This document shows, piece by piece, positions 1 through 8,190 of a stretch of 38,027 nucleotides of DNA. The stretch covers positions 422,741 to 460,767 of the forward strand of contig NZ_HE611016.1 of assembly GCF_000236865.1 (NCBI RefSeq), read 5' to 3'. A program made the position numbers and the translations under genes. The notes under the pieces are model-generated. The model searched no databases and was not told the DNA's origin. It was given only the letters and a program-made list of their open reading frames with translations. Positions within the stretch are counted from its first letter, which is position 1. Every line of letters starts with the position of its first letter. This stretch comes from Senegalimassilia anaerobia JC110. GTDB taxonomy: Bacteria > Actinomycetota > Coriobacteriia > Coriobacteriales > Eggerthellaceae.

Positions 1-311
1 GGGCGCTGCGACCGGGAACGGGGGGGTAAACGGCGACTCGAAGCACTAGGCGGAAAGGAAAACGGGGGACCGAGACAATGCGCACCGAGAGGCCACCTGC
101 AAACCGAAGCGCCGTGGAGCAGACGGACCTCGAAGAACACTGGGTAATACATGTGGCGAACTCGTTACGCGTTGGTGACAGCGTCAGCGTGCGCACACCC
201 GTGGCACCCGCAGCGCGATACCCTACGGATAGCGGAACGCGGCTGCTAGGCCCGTCCCGCACAACGATTACCCGCGCCGCCCCGTGCGGCGCTACGCATA
301 AGGAGCTGCTT
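1..311. other. Non-coding stretch at window edge, no gene recognised
   Basis: I see no convincing gene here. An open frame runs through it into the next gene, but it has no ribosome binding site and unconvincing composition. It does not match the conserved parts of RNase P RNA, tmRNA, SRP RNA or a tRNA that I know. One perfect hairpin, GCGCCGC-CCCGT-GCGGCGC at 274-292, sits just ahead of the ribosome binding site of the gene at 312. It has no T tract, so it is not an intrinsic terminator; it may influence translation of that gene. Confidence 0.4.
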
Positions 312-677
312 ATGGCGTTCCCGAAACATCCCATCATCGACGTGACCCCTGTTGACGCGGCGCGCGGCGCCGCCGCTGCGGCCCAAGCCGCTGCGGAGCC
401 CTTCACGCCGCCCTCGTTCGGCAAGCGCGTCGGGAAGGTGGATAACCAGCCGCTGCACACCACGTTCGTCGACGGTCGCGGCAACCCCGTTCGCAATCAA
501 GGCGATGCTGCCGCTGCCGCATCGCGCCTGACGGGCGCAGCCCAAACCGTGGCCGGCGCCGCCGTCATGGCGGTGGGTGTGCCCATGCTCATATTGCCCG
601 GGCCCGGCGTGCTCGCCATCGGCGCCGGGGCCGCCATTGCCGCCGGCGGCATCAAGAAGATTCGCAACGGGAAATAG
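312..677 (+). CDS. Small membrane protein with PGPG motif (PGPGW-like)
   Basis: Encodes 121 residues. The start at 312 is chosen because AGGAG (301-305) lies six bases ahead of the ATG; the frame upstream of it has no such signal. Residues 1-75 are Ala/Pro-rich and hydrophilic. Residues about 76-116 are strongly hydrophobic and form a helical hairpin around a Pro-Gly-Pro-Gly turn (LILPGPGVLAIG), followed by a basic end (IKKIRNGK). This turn flanked by two hydrophobic helices resembles the uncharacterised PGPGW transmembrane family, although the Trp is a Val here. No enzymatic residues are visible. It is probably a small integral membrane protein with two short membrane segments. It is followed by a likely terminator at 744-786, so it looks monocistronic. 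Function unknown. Confidence 0.6.
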   Translation: MAFPKHPIIDVTPVDAARGAAAAAQAAAEPFTPPSFGKRVGKVDNQPLHTTFVDGRGNPVRNQGDAAAAASRLTGAAQTVAGAAVMAVGVPMLILPGPGVLAIGAGAAIAAGGIKKIRNGK

Positions 678-1130
678 CGCAAGGGGCGGCGGTTTTCGAC
701 GCTCCTTAGCCTTTCCCTCCCATCAGCCCCCTACGAACCCCATAGCCCGCATATCGCCTTGTGCGATGCGCGGGCTGTTCTCTCTCTTAGCCCCAAGTCC
801 TTCTCGATATCATCCGTCCGCGCACCGTTTTACGGCAGAGCGAACTTTTCGCGTCGCGATTCCCGCCCTACGAGCTGCACGCACTCCCGTTCGGCAGCAT
901 CGCAACGCAACAGCTACATCGCCTTGAGCGATGCGCAGGCCATTCGCTTCCTTTGCCCGCATGCCGCGCCAACCTCCGCTCAACGGCTTCGCAACGTGAA
1001 GGCAACGCTCGGGCTTTCCCCATTGCAACCCGCTGCCGCAGGCGTACTATTCCTTTCTAGCAGGGGCAAAACGCCCCGAAAGAGCAAACGCAGGCGCAAA
1101 CCCGCGCATCAGCATTGAACGGAGGTACGT
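678..1130. other. Intergenic region with two copies of a 23-bp motif
   Basis: No protein gene is supported in this 453-bp gap. Besides the terminator hairpin at 744-776, a 23-bp segment at 753-775 recurs at 918-940 with 21 of 23 bases identical (core ATCGCCTTG then GCGATGCGC). Both copies contain the inverted pair ATCGC/GCGAT and are followed by a pyrimidine-rich stretch. The gap ends with GGAGG at 1121-1125, the ribosome binding site of the choloylglycine hydrolase gene. I could not pick a clear promoter for that gene. Confidence 0.45.
744..786 (+). terminator. Probable intrinsic terminator after the PGPG-motif gene
   Basis: The arms AGCCCGCATATCGC (744-757) and GCGATGCGCGGGCT (763-776) pair over 14 positions, with one A-C mismatch and one G-T pair, around a CTTGT loop. 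A pyrimidine-rich tail TTCTCTCTCTT follows (778-788). It lies 67 bp past the stop of the preceding gene. A related but weaker copy of the 3' part of this hairpin recurs at 918-940. Confidence 0.55.
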
Positions 1131-2057
1131 ATGTGCACGGCGATTCGATTCACCGATCCTAACGGGAACCTATATTTCGGCCGCAATCTGGACTGGGCGT
1201 ACGGCTACGGCGAGACCATCACGTTCACGCCGCGCAACCACCCCGCGAACACGGGGCATCGCGCAGTGCTGGGCATGGCCATCGCATCGGAAGGGTTTCC
1301 GTTGTATTTCGACTGCGCCAACGAGAACGGCCTAGCCATCGCAGGTCTGAACTTCCCCGGCTACGCCTACTTCCCCGACGATGCGCGCCCGGGAACCACA
1401 GCCGTGGCCCCGTACGAGTTCCCCTTGTGGGTAACCTCGAACTTCGACAACGTTGACGACGTCGAGGCAGCGCTGGCTAACATCACGCTGGTGAACAAGG
1501 GGTTCGGCGACTTCCCCATCGCCCTGCTGCACTGGATCATCGCCGACGCCAGCGGTTGCATCGTGGTGGAGTCGACCGCCGACGGCCTGCAGGTGATGCG
1601 CGACCCCGCCGACGTGCTGGCCAATCAGCCGGGCCTTGCGTGGCATCTGGAGAACCTGCGCAGCTACATGAACGTGACCCCCAGCGCACCCAACTCCGTG
1701 ACCTGGGGAAACGCGACATTGACGCCCTACGGTGCGGGCGCAGGCATGCGTGGACTGCCCGGCGACGTGTACTCCCCGTCGCGCTTCGTACGCGCGGCAT
1801 ACTTGAACGCGCACCATGCGCCGAAGGACACCGAGCGCGGCAACGTGGCGCGCGTGTTCCGCACGCTCGGCGGCGTGGCTATGGTGGAGGGAAGCGCGCA
1901 GATGAACGACGGCGCGAACGAGTTCACCGTGTTCACCAGCGCCTATTCCGCACGCGAGGGCCGCTACTACTTCAACACCTATGAGAACGCCGCCTACACC
2001 ACCGCCGCATTCGCCGATTTCGACATGGACGGCACCGAAGTCCAGCAGGCGCATTAG
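1131..2057 (+). CDS. Choloylglycine hydrolase family enzyme (bile salt hydrolase-like)
   Basis: A 308-residue Ntn-type amidase. The protein starts Met-Cys-Thr, so loss of Met1 exposes Cys2 as the N-terminal nucleophile. The other catalytic residues of Clostridium perfringens bile salt hydrolase line up by motif: Arg18 and Asp21 (FGRNLDW), Asn74 (GLNFPGY, the Asn82 equivalent), Asn165 (LANQP, Asn175 equivalent) and Arg218 (SPSRFVR, Arg228 equivalent). Length is typical, and there is no signal peptide, so it should be cytoplasmic. The family deconjugates glycine- or taurine-linked bile acids or cleaves penicillin V and N-acyl homoserine lactones; sequence alone does not settle which. For a gut organism, bile salt hydrolysis is the best guess. 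GGAGG at 1121-1125 fixes the start. It stands alone, with no bile transporter or bile dehydrogenase beside it. Confidence 0.88.
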   Translation: MCTAIRFTDPNGNLYFGRNLDWAYGYGETITFTPRNHPANTGHRAVLGMAIASEGFPLYFDCANENGLAIAGLNFPGYAYFPDDARPGTTAVAPYEFPLWVTSNFDNVDDVEAALANITLVNKGFGDFPIALLHWIIADASGCIVVESTADGLQVMRDPADVLANQPGLAWHLENLRSYMNVTPSAPNSVTWGNATLTPYGAGAGMRGLPGDVYSPSRFVRAAYLNAHHAPKDTERGNVARVFRTLGGVAMVEGSAQMNDGANEFTVFTSAYSAREGRYYFNTYENAAYTTAAFADFDMDGTEVQQAH

Positions 2058-2114
2058 ACGAAGCGACAAGGCGAACCGAGCAAGGCGCCCATCACCTTAC
2101 AAGCTGACAGTTAG

Positions 2115-2153
2115 TGCTACGTCCCTGAAGTGTCCGGCAAATGTCACGTAGCA
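2115..2153. repeat. 8-bp inverted repeat upstream of mrp, possible operator
   Basis: TGCTACGT (2115-2122) and ACGTAGCA (2146-2153) form a perfect inverted repeat with a 23-bp spacer. It ends nine bases before the proposed -35 element of the Mrp promoter. Arm length and position suit a regulator binding site, but no cognate regulator is evident in the window. Confidence 0.35.
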
Positions 2154-2161
2154 GGTGCTAA

Positions 2162-2193
2162 TTGGCTGCCGTGTGGACGCGTTGTGCTATCAT
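2162..2193 (+). promoter_or_regulatory. Putative promoter of the Mrp ATPase gene
   Basis: An extended -10 element, TGC-TATCAT (2185-2193), is the main signal. The nearest -35-like hexamer is TTGGCT (2162-2167), but the 20-bp spacing is long, so the TGn extension probably carries the promoter. This predicts a leader of about 50 nt before the ATG at 2252. Confidence 0.4.
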
Positions 2194-2251
2194 CCCTTCA
2201 GGACGAGTGACGCTTCCAGGCATCTGGGAGCACAATAAGAAAGAAGGAATC

Positions 2252-3115
2252 ATGGCAGAAGAGTGCTCGCACGAGTGCGGCAGCTGCGGAGTTTCGGGAT
2301 GCGGCGAGCGCACGGCCGCCGGCCCCACCAAGCTTGAGACGAACAAGCGCAGCAACGTCAAGCACGTCATCGGCGTTGTCTCGGGCAAGGGCGGCGTCGG
2401 CAAGTCCCTGGTCACCAGCCTGCTTGCCAGCGAAATGAACAAGCGCGGCAACAAGGTTGGCATCCTGGACGCCGACATCACCGGCCCCTCCATCCCGAAG
2501 ACCTTCGGCATCACCAACCCGCTGACCGCCGACGCCGACGGTATCCTGCCCGGCCAAACCCAAACGGGCATCAAGGTCATGTCCACCAACCTCATGCTTC
2601 CGAAGGGCGACCTGCCCGTGGCATGGCGCGGCCCGGTCGTATCCAACGCCATCCGCCAGTTCTGGAGCGAGACGAACTGGGGCGACATCGACTACCTGTT
2701 CGTCGACATGCCTCCGGGAACCTCCGACGTGCTGCTCACCGTGTTCCAGTCGCTGCCCGTCGACGGCATCGTCACCGTGTCGGCACCGCAGGAGCTGGTT
2801 GCCATGATCGTGGGCAAGGCGGTCAACCTTGCGCATGACATGGACGTCGAGGTGCTGGGCCTGGTGGAGAACATGGCCTACTTCAAGTGCGACGACTGCG
2901 GCAAGGAACATCACATCTTCGGCGAGCCGCAGGGCGCCGAGGTCGCCGAGCGCTATAACATCCCCGCCTACACTACCCTGCCCATCGACCCGAAGTTCGC
3001 GCGCCTGTGCGACGAAGGCAAGGTCGAGGACTACGACGTGGAAGGCAAGCTGGACGTCATCATCGACAAGATCGTCGAAGCTGCCGAAAAGCAGGATGAG
3101 GAAGCAGCCGAATAA
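2252..3115 (+). CDS. Mrp/NBP35-type Fe-S cluster carrier ATPase
   Basis: Encodes 287 residues of the Mrp/ApbC/NBP35 family, P-loop ATPases that bind and deliver [4Fe-4S] clusters to apo-proteins in the cytosol. The deviant Walker A motif GKGGVGKS is at 45-52, the Mrp signature LDADITGPSIPK at 72-83, and VDMPPGTSDV at 151-160. A CxxC pair at Cys213/Cys216 (FKCDDC) matches the cluster-bridging cysteines at the dimer interface. The N-terminus adds a Cys-rich stretch (Cys5, Cys9, Cys12, Cys17) that could bind a second cluster, comparable to but differently spaced from the N-terminal ferredoxin-like motif of NBP35. The ATG at 2252 is preferred to the TTG at 2162, which lies inside the promoter; GAAGGA precedes the ATG. 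It is a single gene with its own promoter and terminator. Confidence 0.9.
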   Translation: MAEECSHECGSCGVSGCGERTAAGPTKLETNKRSNVKHVIGVVSGKGGVGKSLVTSLLASEMNKRGNKVGILDADITGPSIPKTFGITNPLTADADGILPGQTQTGIKVMSTNLMLPKGDLPVAWRGPVVSNAIRQFWSETNWGDIDYLFVDMPPGTSDVLLTVFQSLPVDGIVTVSAPQELVAMIVGKAVNLAHDMDVEVLGLVENMAYFKCDDCGKEHHIFGEPQGAEVAERYNIPAYTTLPIDPKFARLCDEGKVEDYDVEGKLDVIIDKIVEAAEKQDEEAAE

Positions 3116-3150
3116 CGGCAACTCCACTCCGCAACAAGCCTTTTGATTGC

Positions 3151-3190
3151 GAAAGCCCGCGAACCCCAAAGGTTCGCGGGCTTTCGTTGT
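3151..3190 (+). terminator. Strong intrinsic terminator after mrp
   Basis: A perfect 15-bp stem, GAAAGCCCGCGAACC (3151-3165) and its complement (3171-3185), encloses the loop CCAAA and is followed by GTTGT. It lies 35 bp past the mrp stop. A second short inverted repeat, CCGACGG (3193-3199) with CCGTCGG (3211-3217), follows. The rest of the gap to 3425 shows nothing else I can support. Confidence 0.85.
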
Positions 3191-3425
3191 AACCGACGGC
3201 TTTTGGTCAACCGTCGGCGCAAAGCAGCAACCGACTCGGCAAACCACCCTGATCGCAAGCGGCAGGCAGGCCAACGGGCGCGCTCTGGGGCCTAGGGCCT
3301 AAATCGCGACGGAAGACCACGGACCTCCGTTGCAGATGGACGCCATCCAACGCCTCATCAACCGGTGCAGAACGGTGACCGATCCAGCAAAACCCCTGGT
3401 TGCAAGCCGTTAAGCGATTAACCGA

Positions 3426-6400
3426 CTAGCGGCTACGTCGGTACGCGGCTATCGCCGCGACAAGGGCGGCAACGGCGGCGACCGCCAGCGGGATGATGGG
3501 AGCATTATCCCCGGTTTCCGGAGAGAAACCGCCCGGCTTGCGCGAATCGTCCAAATCGCCCTGATCCTTCGAATCATCGTGATCCTTGGGGCCGAGCTCA
3601 GGATTGCGCCGATCGCCCGGATCTCCGGAGCCGGAATCGACGTCGAGCACCTCGGTTACCGCATAACCGACCCGAATATGCTCGTCACTGGGCTCAATAG
3701 GCACCTGCTCGCCGGCTCCGTCGGCCAAGCCCCCAGCGCCAGAAGGCGCGGCAGCCGCCTTGCCCTGCGCAACGCCGCCCGCAGGCGGGGCCCCGGCGGC
3801 GGTGGGATTGCCGAACCTGGAGCTATCCCAGCCAAGCGCCACCCAACGCCCGCCTACCCAACCGCCGGTCGAATTCCCGACAAAGTCATAAGAGCCCGCA
3901 TCGTTCAACGAAGAATCGAACAGGTGCGTCTCCTGGGGCTCGAACGCGCCCTTCTCCCCGATGGCGATGCGCGTTGCCGCCACGGCCCCCTGCTCGCCGA
4001 TGACCAGGTCCGTGTAGGTCGACGCGAAGGAGCTGACCGGGACAAGCGCGCGGCAAGCTATTTGCTTGCCGGCAAGGTCGAACCTCATGACGGCGCCCTC
4101 GCGAAGCGCATCGTCTTGGGCCCCATCGGCATCCACGCGACCCGACGCCAGCACGTAAACGGAATCCTCGCGGGCCTCCACGTCGCAGATGACCTGATAG
4201 CCGCCCAATTCGCAGGTGCGCACCGGTTCCAAGCTTTCGGTGAAATCCTCAACCGTATCGGAGCCCATCTCGGCCGGCGCAGCGGCCAGGCATTCCTCGA
4301 CCGCTTCCTCGTCATACAGGCGGATCGTATGGCTCGGCCCGTCGGGGTTGTCGGGGCCGTTGTCGGAAAACACCGCGGCGATCAGCCCGTTGCCCGCATC
4401 GTAGACATTCCCCGCCCGCGTCCAAAGCATGCCTTCGTCATACGAAGCCGCGTCGCCAGCGGCTTGCGCGCCCGCATCGGCGCCCGCGAACGCCGATGCC
4501 AGCACATAGCCGTCCCCAAGCCCGAACTGATACGCATACGAGCCCACAACGGGCGCGCCCCCCACCGCCATGGCGCGGAACAGCCCGGTGTAGCGGCTTA
4601 GAGAAGCCTCACGGATCACCTGACGCGTGCCCAGGTCCACCAGATAGGCGCGAGCCAGGCCGGAAGCTTCGCCGTACTCGAACGACGCCGTCACCAGGCA
4701 GCGGTCATCGGGCAGCATGGCACAGCGCAGCACCGTGCTGGTCAGCGGATACGTAGGCAGCACCGCCCCCTCGATCGTCGCCTCGTCCACCTTTGACGGG
4801 TCGTCCTCGTCGAAGGTTTCAAGATACAGGTCCTCGCCGACCGCGCGCATGAAGCAGTGCGACCCGTCGCCGCGCGCGAACACCGACGATATGCCGACGT
4901 TCTCAACCACCGGATCCGTTTCCAGCTCGTAGAAGCCATGCGCGCCGAAACCGGCCAGGCCAGACGGGGAGAACGGCACGCGGATCTCCTCGGAATACAC
5001 CTCCTGCCCGTCGACCACGCCCAACAGGAAGCACCCCGCGGGAAACACCGCCTCGCAGGCGCTGATCGGGGACACCTCGCCGGGGTTGAGCTTGTAATCC
5101 ATGGTAACGGTTTCGCCGATTGCATCGGTAACGGAAAGAACGCGCTTCCCGTCTATTTCAAGGTACGGGAACGCTCCAGTCTCATAGGCCTTGCAAAGCG
5201 CCGGGTACGACATGGTGAAGCACACCGGCCCCCAGTTCAGCAGCGTCGTCGGCTTCAACGAAAGGGAGAACTCGAGGGGAACGGGCTTAGCGGCGTCCGA
5301 CCAGGAGACGATCACCGCGCCGGAGCCCTCGTCGCATTCGCCGACCAAGAACGTCAAGCCCGTGAAGCCGCCGCCGATGCTTTCGCCGAAGTTCGTGGAG
5401 GGATACGTCGTCGGCGACACCTCCTGGCCGTCACGGAGCATGCACCCGTAGCCGGTGCCCGTGACCGCGGCGGGCGCATAGCCTATCCCGGAGGTATGGG
5501 GTTCGTCCATATCGGGGTCGACCAGCTCGATAAGCTGGTTGCCGGGCATGCCGGTGGTGTTCTTATACAGGTAGTCGTCCCCATCCTGGGAAAGCGCCGC
5601 CTGCACGCGGAATAGCCTGAAGCCCGACGGCAAGGGAACATCCTGGCCCCCGCGTTTGTATGCCACCGACTGGTTGCCGGCATAGCGATCGTATTGCAGC
5701 AGGTAATACGACGAGAACAGGCCCTTTCCCGGATCCAGCAGATCCTCGGAATCCGATACGGCGATAAATCCGCCGCATTCCTGCAGGTCAGTCCCTGTGA
5801 AGGCGGAAAGCACCTGGTCAAGCGAGTGCTCGTCGTAGTGCTCCAGAGCACCGTCGCGCAGCACGTCGACGCCGTCGGCGTTCGCGACCACGCGCACGAC
5901 CTTGCCTTCGTCGACCCAACCGAGCATCCATTTGAAGAAGGCGTTGGTATCGCCGGTGTTGTTGTCCATCAGGTCGAACGTCAGGCACCCGGAACGCTCG
6001 GCCGCATCCGCCGAGGTCCTTCGATAGCTATATAGGTCGGGAAGGCCGAGCACATGTCCCGTTTCATGGATGAGCGTGGAGGCCGCCATGTCCCCGGCGC
6101 AGTTCTCGGCCAGCAGGCACGCGTTCCACAGGCGCCTACCGTCCCAGGAACGCTCGCACACCTCGGGCGAGGCCTGCTGCTGCACCGTCCACTCCTGGCT
6201 CCACCAGGTACTGCCCCACCCCGAGTCAGGGCCGGCGAAATGGATGTACACGCAGTCGAGGTAACCGTCGTCATTGGCGTCGAATTGCGAAAGGTCAAGG
6301 GTCTCATCAAGCGCATCGAGCGCTTCCACGAACAGCGTGTTGATATCGCCCTGATAATAGCTGCGCTCGTGCTTCGCTTGATAATCCACAGCGGTGCCCG

Positions 6401-6947
6401 ATATGTCCAACTTGCCGTAGCTTGCGCGCTCATAGTACGCATGCAGGCTTTCGTAAGGGAAGCCCGACCTGTCGCCGCCGTTGAACAGCGCATCAAGCGC
6501 CTCAAGCGTATCGTCGTCGGCGAAGGAGTAATCAGGGAACGAAACGCGCAACGCAAGGACGCGGCCGGCGCCGACCGTGGCCATGCCGCTTCTCCAAACC
6601 GACGGGACCGCGGATCGCATCGGGGACGCGCCGGCATCGGAGCCGAGAACGGCCGCCTGCCGGGCAAGTGCCTGTTGCGTCAAGCCGACGGACGGCTGCT
6701 CGTGGCCAAGGCGCTCGGCGGTCTGCACGCGCTCGTCAAGCGAGCCGTCAGCACGGTACGCCTCGATCTGCTCCTCGGTCGGGACGCACGGTGAGCTTTG
6801 GTCGCCGACCTCTGCGGCATCGACGGCGAACGCGGGCGCAGGAGCGGCGGCGAAAGCCAGCGCCAGGGCGATGGCCGCGACCGCGCCGGAAGCGATGATC
6901 TTCGCCTGATGCGCAAGGGCATCGACGGTTGACGGGTGATTGCTCAT
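3426..6947 (-). CDS. Secreted M6-like zinc metalloprotease with sortase-type anchor
   Basis: Encodes 1173 residues. The ATG at 6947 is chosen over an in-frame start 12 codons upstream because AAAGGAG (6952-6958) precedes it closely. Residues 1-41 form a signal peptide with a long hydrophobic core and an AFA/V cleavage site. The catalytic zinc motif HETGHVLGLPD lies at 294-304, preceded by a Ca-binding-like loop DANDDGYLD at 223-231 and a VYIHFAG strand, an arrangement typical of family M6 (immune inhibitor A-like) peptidases. Residues about 390-1080 are a long beta-rich region of unknown fold. An Asp/Pro/Gly-rich spacer leads to SPETGD, a hydrophobic segment and a basic tail (YRRSR), a variant LPXTG sorting signal. 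It is therefore probably a wall-anchored surface protease. It stands alone; no sortase gene is in the window. Substrate unknown. Confidence 0.82.
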   Translation of the reverse strand: MSNHPSTVDALAHQAKIIASGAVAAIALALAFAAAPAPAFAVDAAEVGDQSSPCVPTEEQIEAYRADGSLDERVQTAERLGHEQPSVGLTQQALARQAAVLGSDAGASPMRSAVPSVWRSGMATVGAGRVLALRVSFPDYSFADDDTLEALDALFNGGDRSGFPYESLHAYYERASYGKLDISGTAVDYQAKHERSYYQGDINTLFVEALDALDETLDLSQFDANDDGYLDCVYIHFAGPDSGWGSTWWSQEWTVQQQASPEVCERSWDGRRLWNACLLAENCAGDMAASTLIHETGHVLGLPDLYSYRRTSADAAERSGCLTFDLMDNNTGDTNAFFKWMLGWVDEGKVVRVVANADGVDVLRDGALEHYDEHSLDQVLSAFTGTDLQECGGFIAVSDSEDLLDPGKGLFSSYYLLQYDRYAGNQSVAYKRGGQDVPLPSGFRLFRVQAALSQDGDDYLYKNTTGMPGNQLIELVDPDMDEPHTSGIGYAPAAVTGTGYGCMLRDGQEVSPTTYPSTNFGESIGGGFTGLTFLVGECDEGSGAVIVSWSDAAKPVPLEFSLSLKPTTLLNWGPVCFTMSYPALCKAYETGAFPYLEIDGKRVLSVTDAIGETVTMDYKLNPGEVSPISACEAVFPAGCFLLGVVDGQEVYSEEIRVPFSPSGLAGFGAHGFYELETDPVVENVGISSVFARGDGSHCFMRAVGEDLYLETFDEDDPSKVDEATIEGAVLPTYPLTSTVLRCAMLPDDRCLVTASFEYGEASGLARAYLVDLGTRQVIREASLSRYTGLFRAMAVGGAPVVGSYAYQFGLGDGYVLASAFAGADAGAQAAGDAASYDEGMLWTRAGNVYDAGNGLIAAVFSDNGPDNPDGPSHTIRLYDEEAVEECLAAAPAEMGSDTVEDFTESLEPVRTCELGGYQVICDVEAREDSVYVLASGRVDADGAQDDALREGAVMRFDLAGKQIACRALVPVSSFASTYTDLVIGEQGAVAATRIAIGEKGAFEPQETHLFDSSLNDAGSYDFVGNSTGGWVGGRWVALGWDSSRFGNPTAAGAPPAGGVAQGKAAAAPSGAGGLADGAGEQVPIEPSDEHIRVGYAVTEVLDVDSGSGDPGDRRNPELGPKDHDDSKDQGDLDDSRKPGGFSPETGDNAPIIPLAVAAVAALVAAIAAYRRSR

Positions 6948-7084
6948 GCGGCTCCTTTCGCAAGGGAGGGGCCCGTCATCCATCTGCCGGTCCGCGCCTT
7001 ACGGAGCTTGATAACGAAACGGACACGGAGACGCGTTCACCGTCGAACGCTTGGAGGAAGAGCGCGATCCACCTATCTAAGTCT

Positions 7085-7116
7085 AAAAAGAGAGCGGTTG
7101 CTGCAAACAACCGCTC
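7085..7116 (-). terminator. gpsA: Intrinsic terminator after gpsA
   Basis: On the minus strand, GAGCGGTTG (7116-7108) pairs perfectly with CAACCGCTC (7100-7092) across a 7-nt loop, followed by TCTTTTTAGAC. It lies 56 bp past the gpsA stop and closes the long minus-strand block. The sequence between here and 6948 is the upstream region of the metalloprotease gene; I found no clear promoter in it. Confidence 0.85.
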
Positions 7117-7171
7117 ATCGGCAAAACGATATCAAGGAGGACTATATAGCCCGGCAAATCCGAGGTCAATC

Positions 7172-8173
7172 CTACAGTCCGTAAAACTCCGTGGTCAAGG
7201 GCCTTGCGAACAGGTCCTTCGCCGCCGCTTTCGGGTCGGCGCCTTCCCATACCACGCCGCGCACCACGTCGGTGATGGGAAGCTCGACGTTATAGGCTTC
7301 CGACAGCGTTTTCAGCGTTTTGCACGCCAACGCGCCTTCCACCACCATGTGCGTTCGCTCGCGATACCCATCAAGCGTACCGCCCTGCGCCAGCTCCACG
7401 CCGAACGAGCGGTTGCGCGAATGCTCGGAGGTGCACGTGGCGATCAGGTCGCCCGCGCCCGCCAAGCCCATGCACGTGATGGCTTGCCCGCCGCACTTCA
7501 CCGTCAAGCGGCTCATCTCGGCCAGGCCGCGCGTCATGAGCATGGCGGCCGTGTTGTCGCCATAACCCAGACCATACGCCACGCCCACGGCGATGGCGAT
7601 GACGTTCTTGAATGCGGCGCACAACTCCACGCCCGTGACGTCGTCGCTGGTGTAGGTACGGAACGTCGGCGAGGCGAACAGGTCGCGGAACATCACCGCC
7701 GTGTCCTGCCCCGACGACGCGATCACAGTGCCCGCCGGCTTGGCCTTGATGACCTCCTCGGCATGGTTGGGACCCGAAAGCACCGCCAGACGATCCCTGT
7801 TGCCCAACTCGGATTCGAACACGCCCACGGGCAAGTAGCCGCTTTCGGCCTCCACGCCCTTCGAGCAGATGACGATAGGGAACTGATCGTCCACCACGTC
7901 GGACAGCACGCGCGCCACGCCGCGCAAAAGGTTCGAGGGCGTCACGATGACGGCGGCCTTCGCGCGATGCAGCGCGTCACGGTACGAGGTGGTGGCCACG
8001 ATATTGTCGGACAGCTTCGCATCCGAAAGGTAGCGCGGGTTGACGTGCTCGTGGTTGATGCCGTGCACCACCGAATCCTTGCGCGCCCACAGGCTCACGT
8101 TATGCCCGTTGAGGGCCAGCGTCTGCGCCAGCGCGGTTCCCCATGAACCGGCGCCGATGACTGCAACCTTCAT
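7172..8173 (-). CDS. gpsA: Glycerol-3-phosphate dehydrogenase [NAD(P)+]
   Basis: Encodes 333 residues. It reduces dihydroxyacetone phosphate to sn-glycerol 3-phosphate in the cytosol, supplying the backbone for phospholipids. The N-terminal dinucleotide motif GAGSWGTALA follows MKVAVI directly. The catalytic Lys lies in CAAFKNVIAIAVG, and the substrate-binding signature SRNRSFG is present. Length is typical. A GTG four codons upstream (8185) is an alternative start; I prefer the ATG at 8173 because the family begins at this point and a GGA lies at normal distance. It follows plsY, which uses its product, by about 17 bp, and the two are surely co-transcribed. A terminator at 7085-7116 ends the transcript. 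Confidence 0.95.
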   Translation of the reverse strand: MKVAVIGAGSWGTALAQTLALNGHNVSLWARKDSVVHGINHEHVNPRYLSDAKLSDNIVATTSYRDALHRAKAAVIVTPSNLLRGVARVLSDVVDDQFPIVICSKGVEAESGYLPVGVFESELGNRDRLAVLSGPNHAEEVIKAKPAGTVIASSGQDTAVMFRDLFASPTFRTYTSDDVTGVELCAAFKNVIAIAVGVAYGLGYGDNTAAMLMTRGLAEMSRLTVKCGGQAITCMGLAGAGDLIATCTSEHSRNRSFGVELAQGGTLDGYRERTHMVVEGALACKTLKTLSEAYNVELPITDVVRGVVWEGADPKAAAKDLFARPLTTEFYGL

Positions 8174-8190
8174 GTCGTCGTCCACTTTCC

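Noticed and set aside
1-300. A structural RNA (RNase P RNA, tmRNA or SRP RNA) at the window start
   Set aside because: None of the conserved sequence blocks of these RNAs that I know is present; only one short hairpin is seen.
78-311. In-frame N-terminal extension of the PGPG-motif gene starting at 78
   Set aside because: No ribosome binding site at 78, the extra 78 residues look random, and a clear AGGAG precedes the ATG at 312.
2162-2251. Longer Mrp protein from the TTG at 2162
   Set aside because: This segment contains the probable promoter, and the ATG at 2252 has a proper binding site and begins the conserved protein.
3193-3217. CCGACGG/CCGTCGG hairpin as terminator of the metalloprotease gene
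   Set aside because: It is about 210 bp past the stop of that gene, and no T tract follows on the minus strand.
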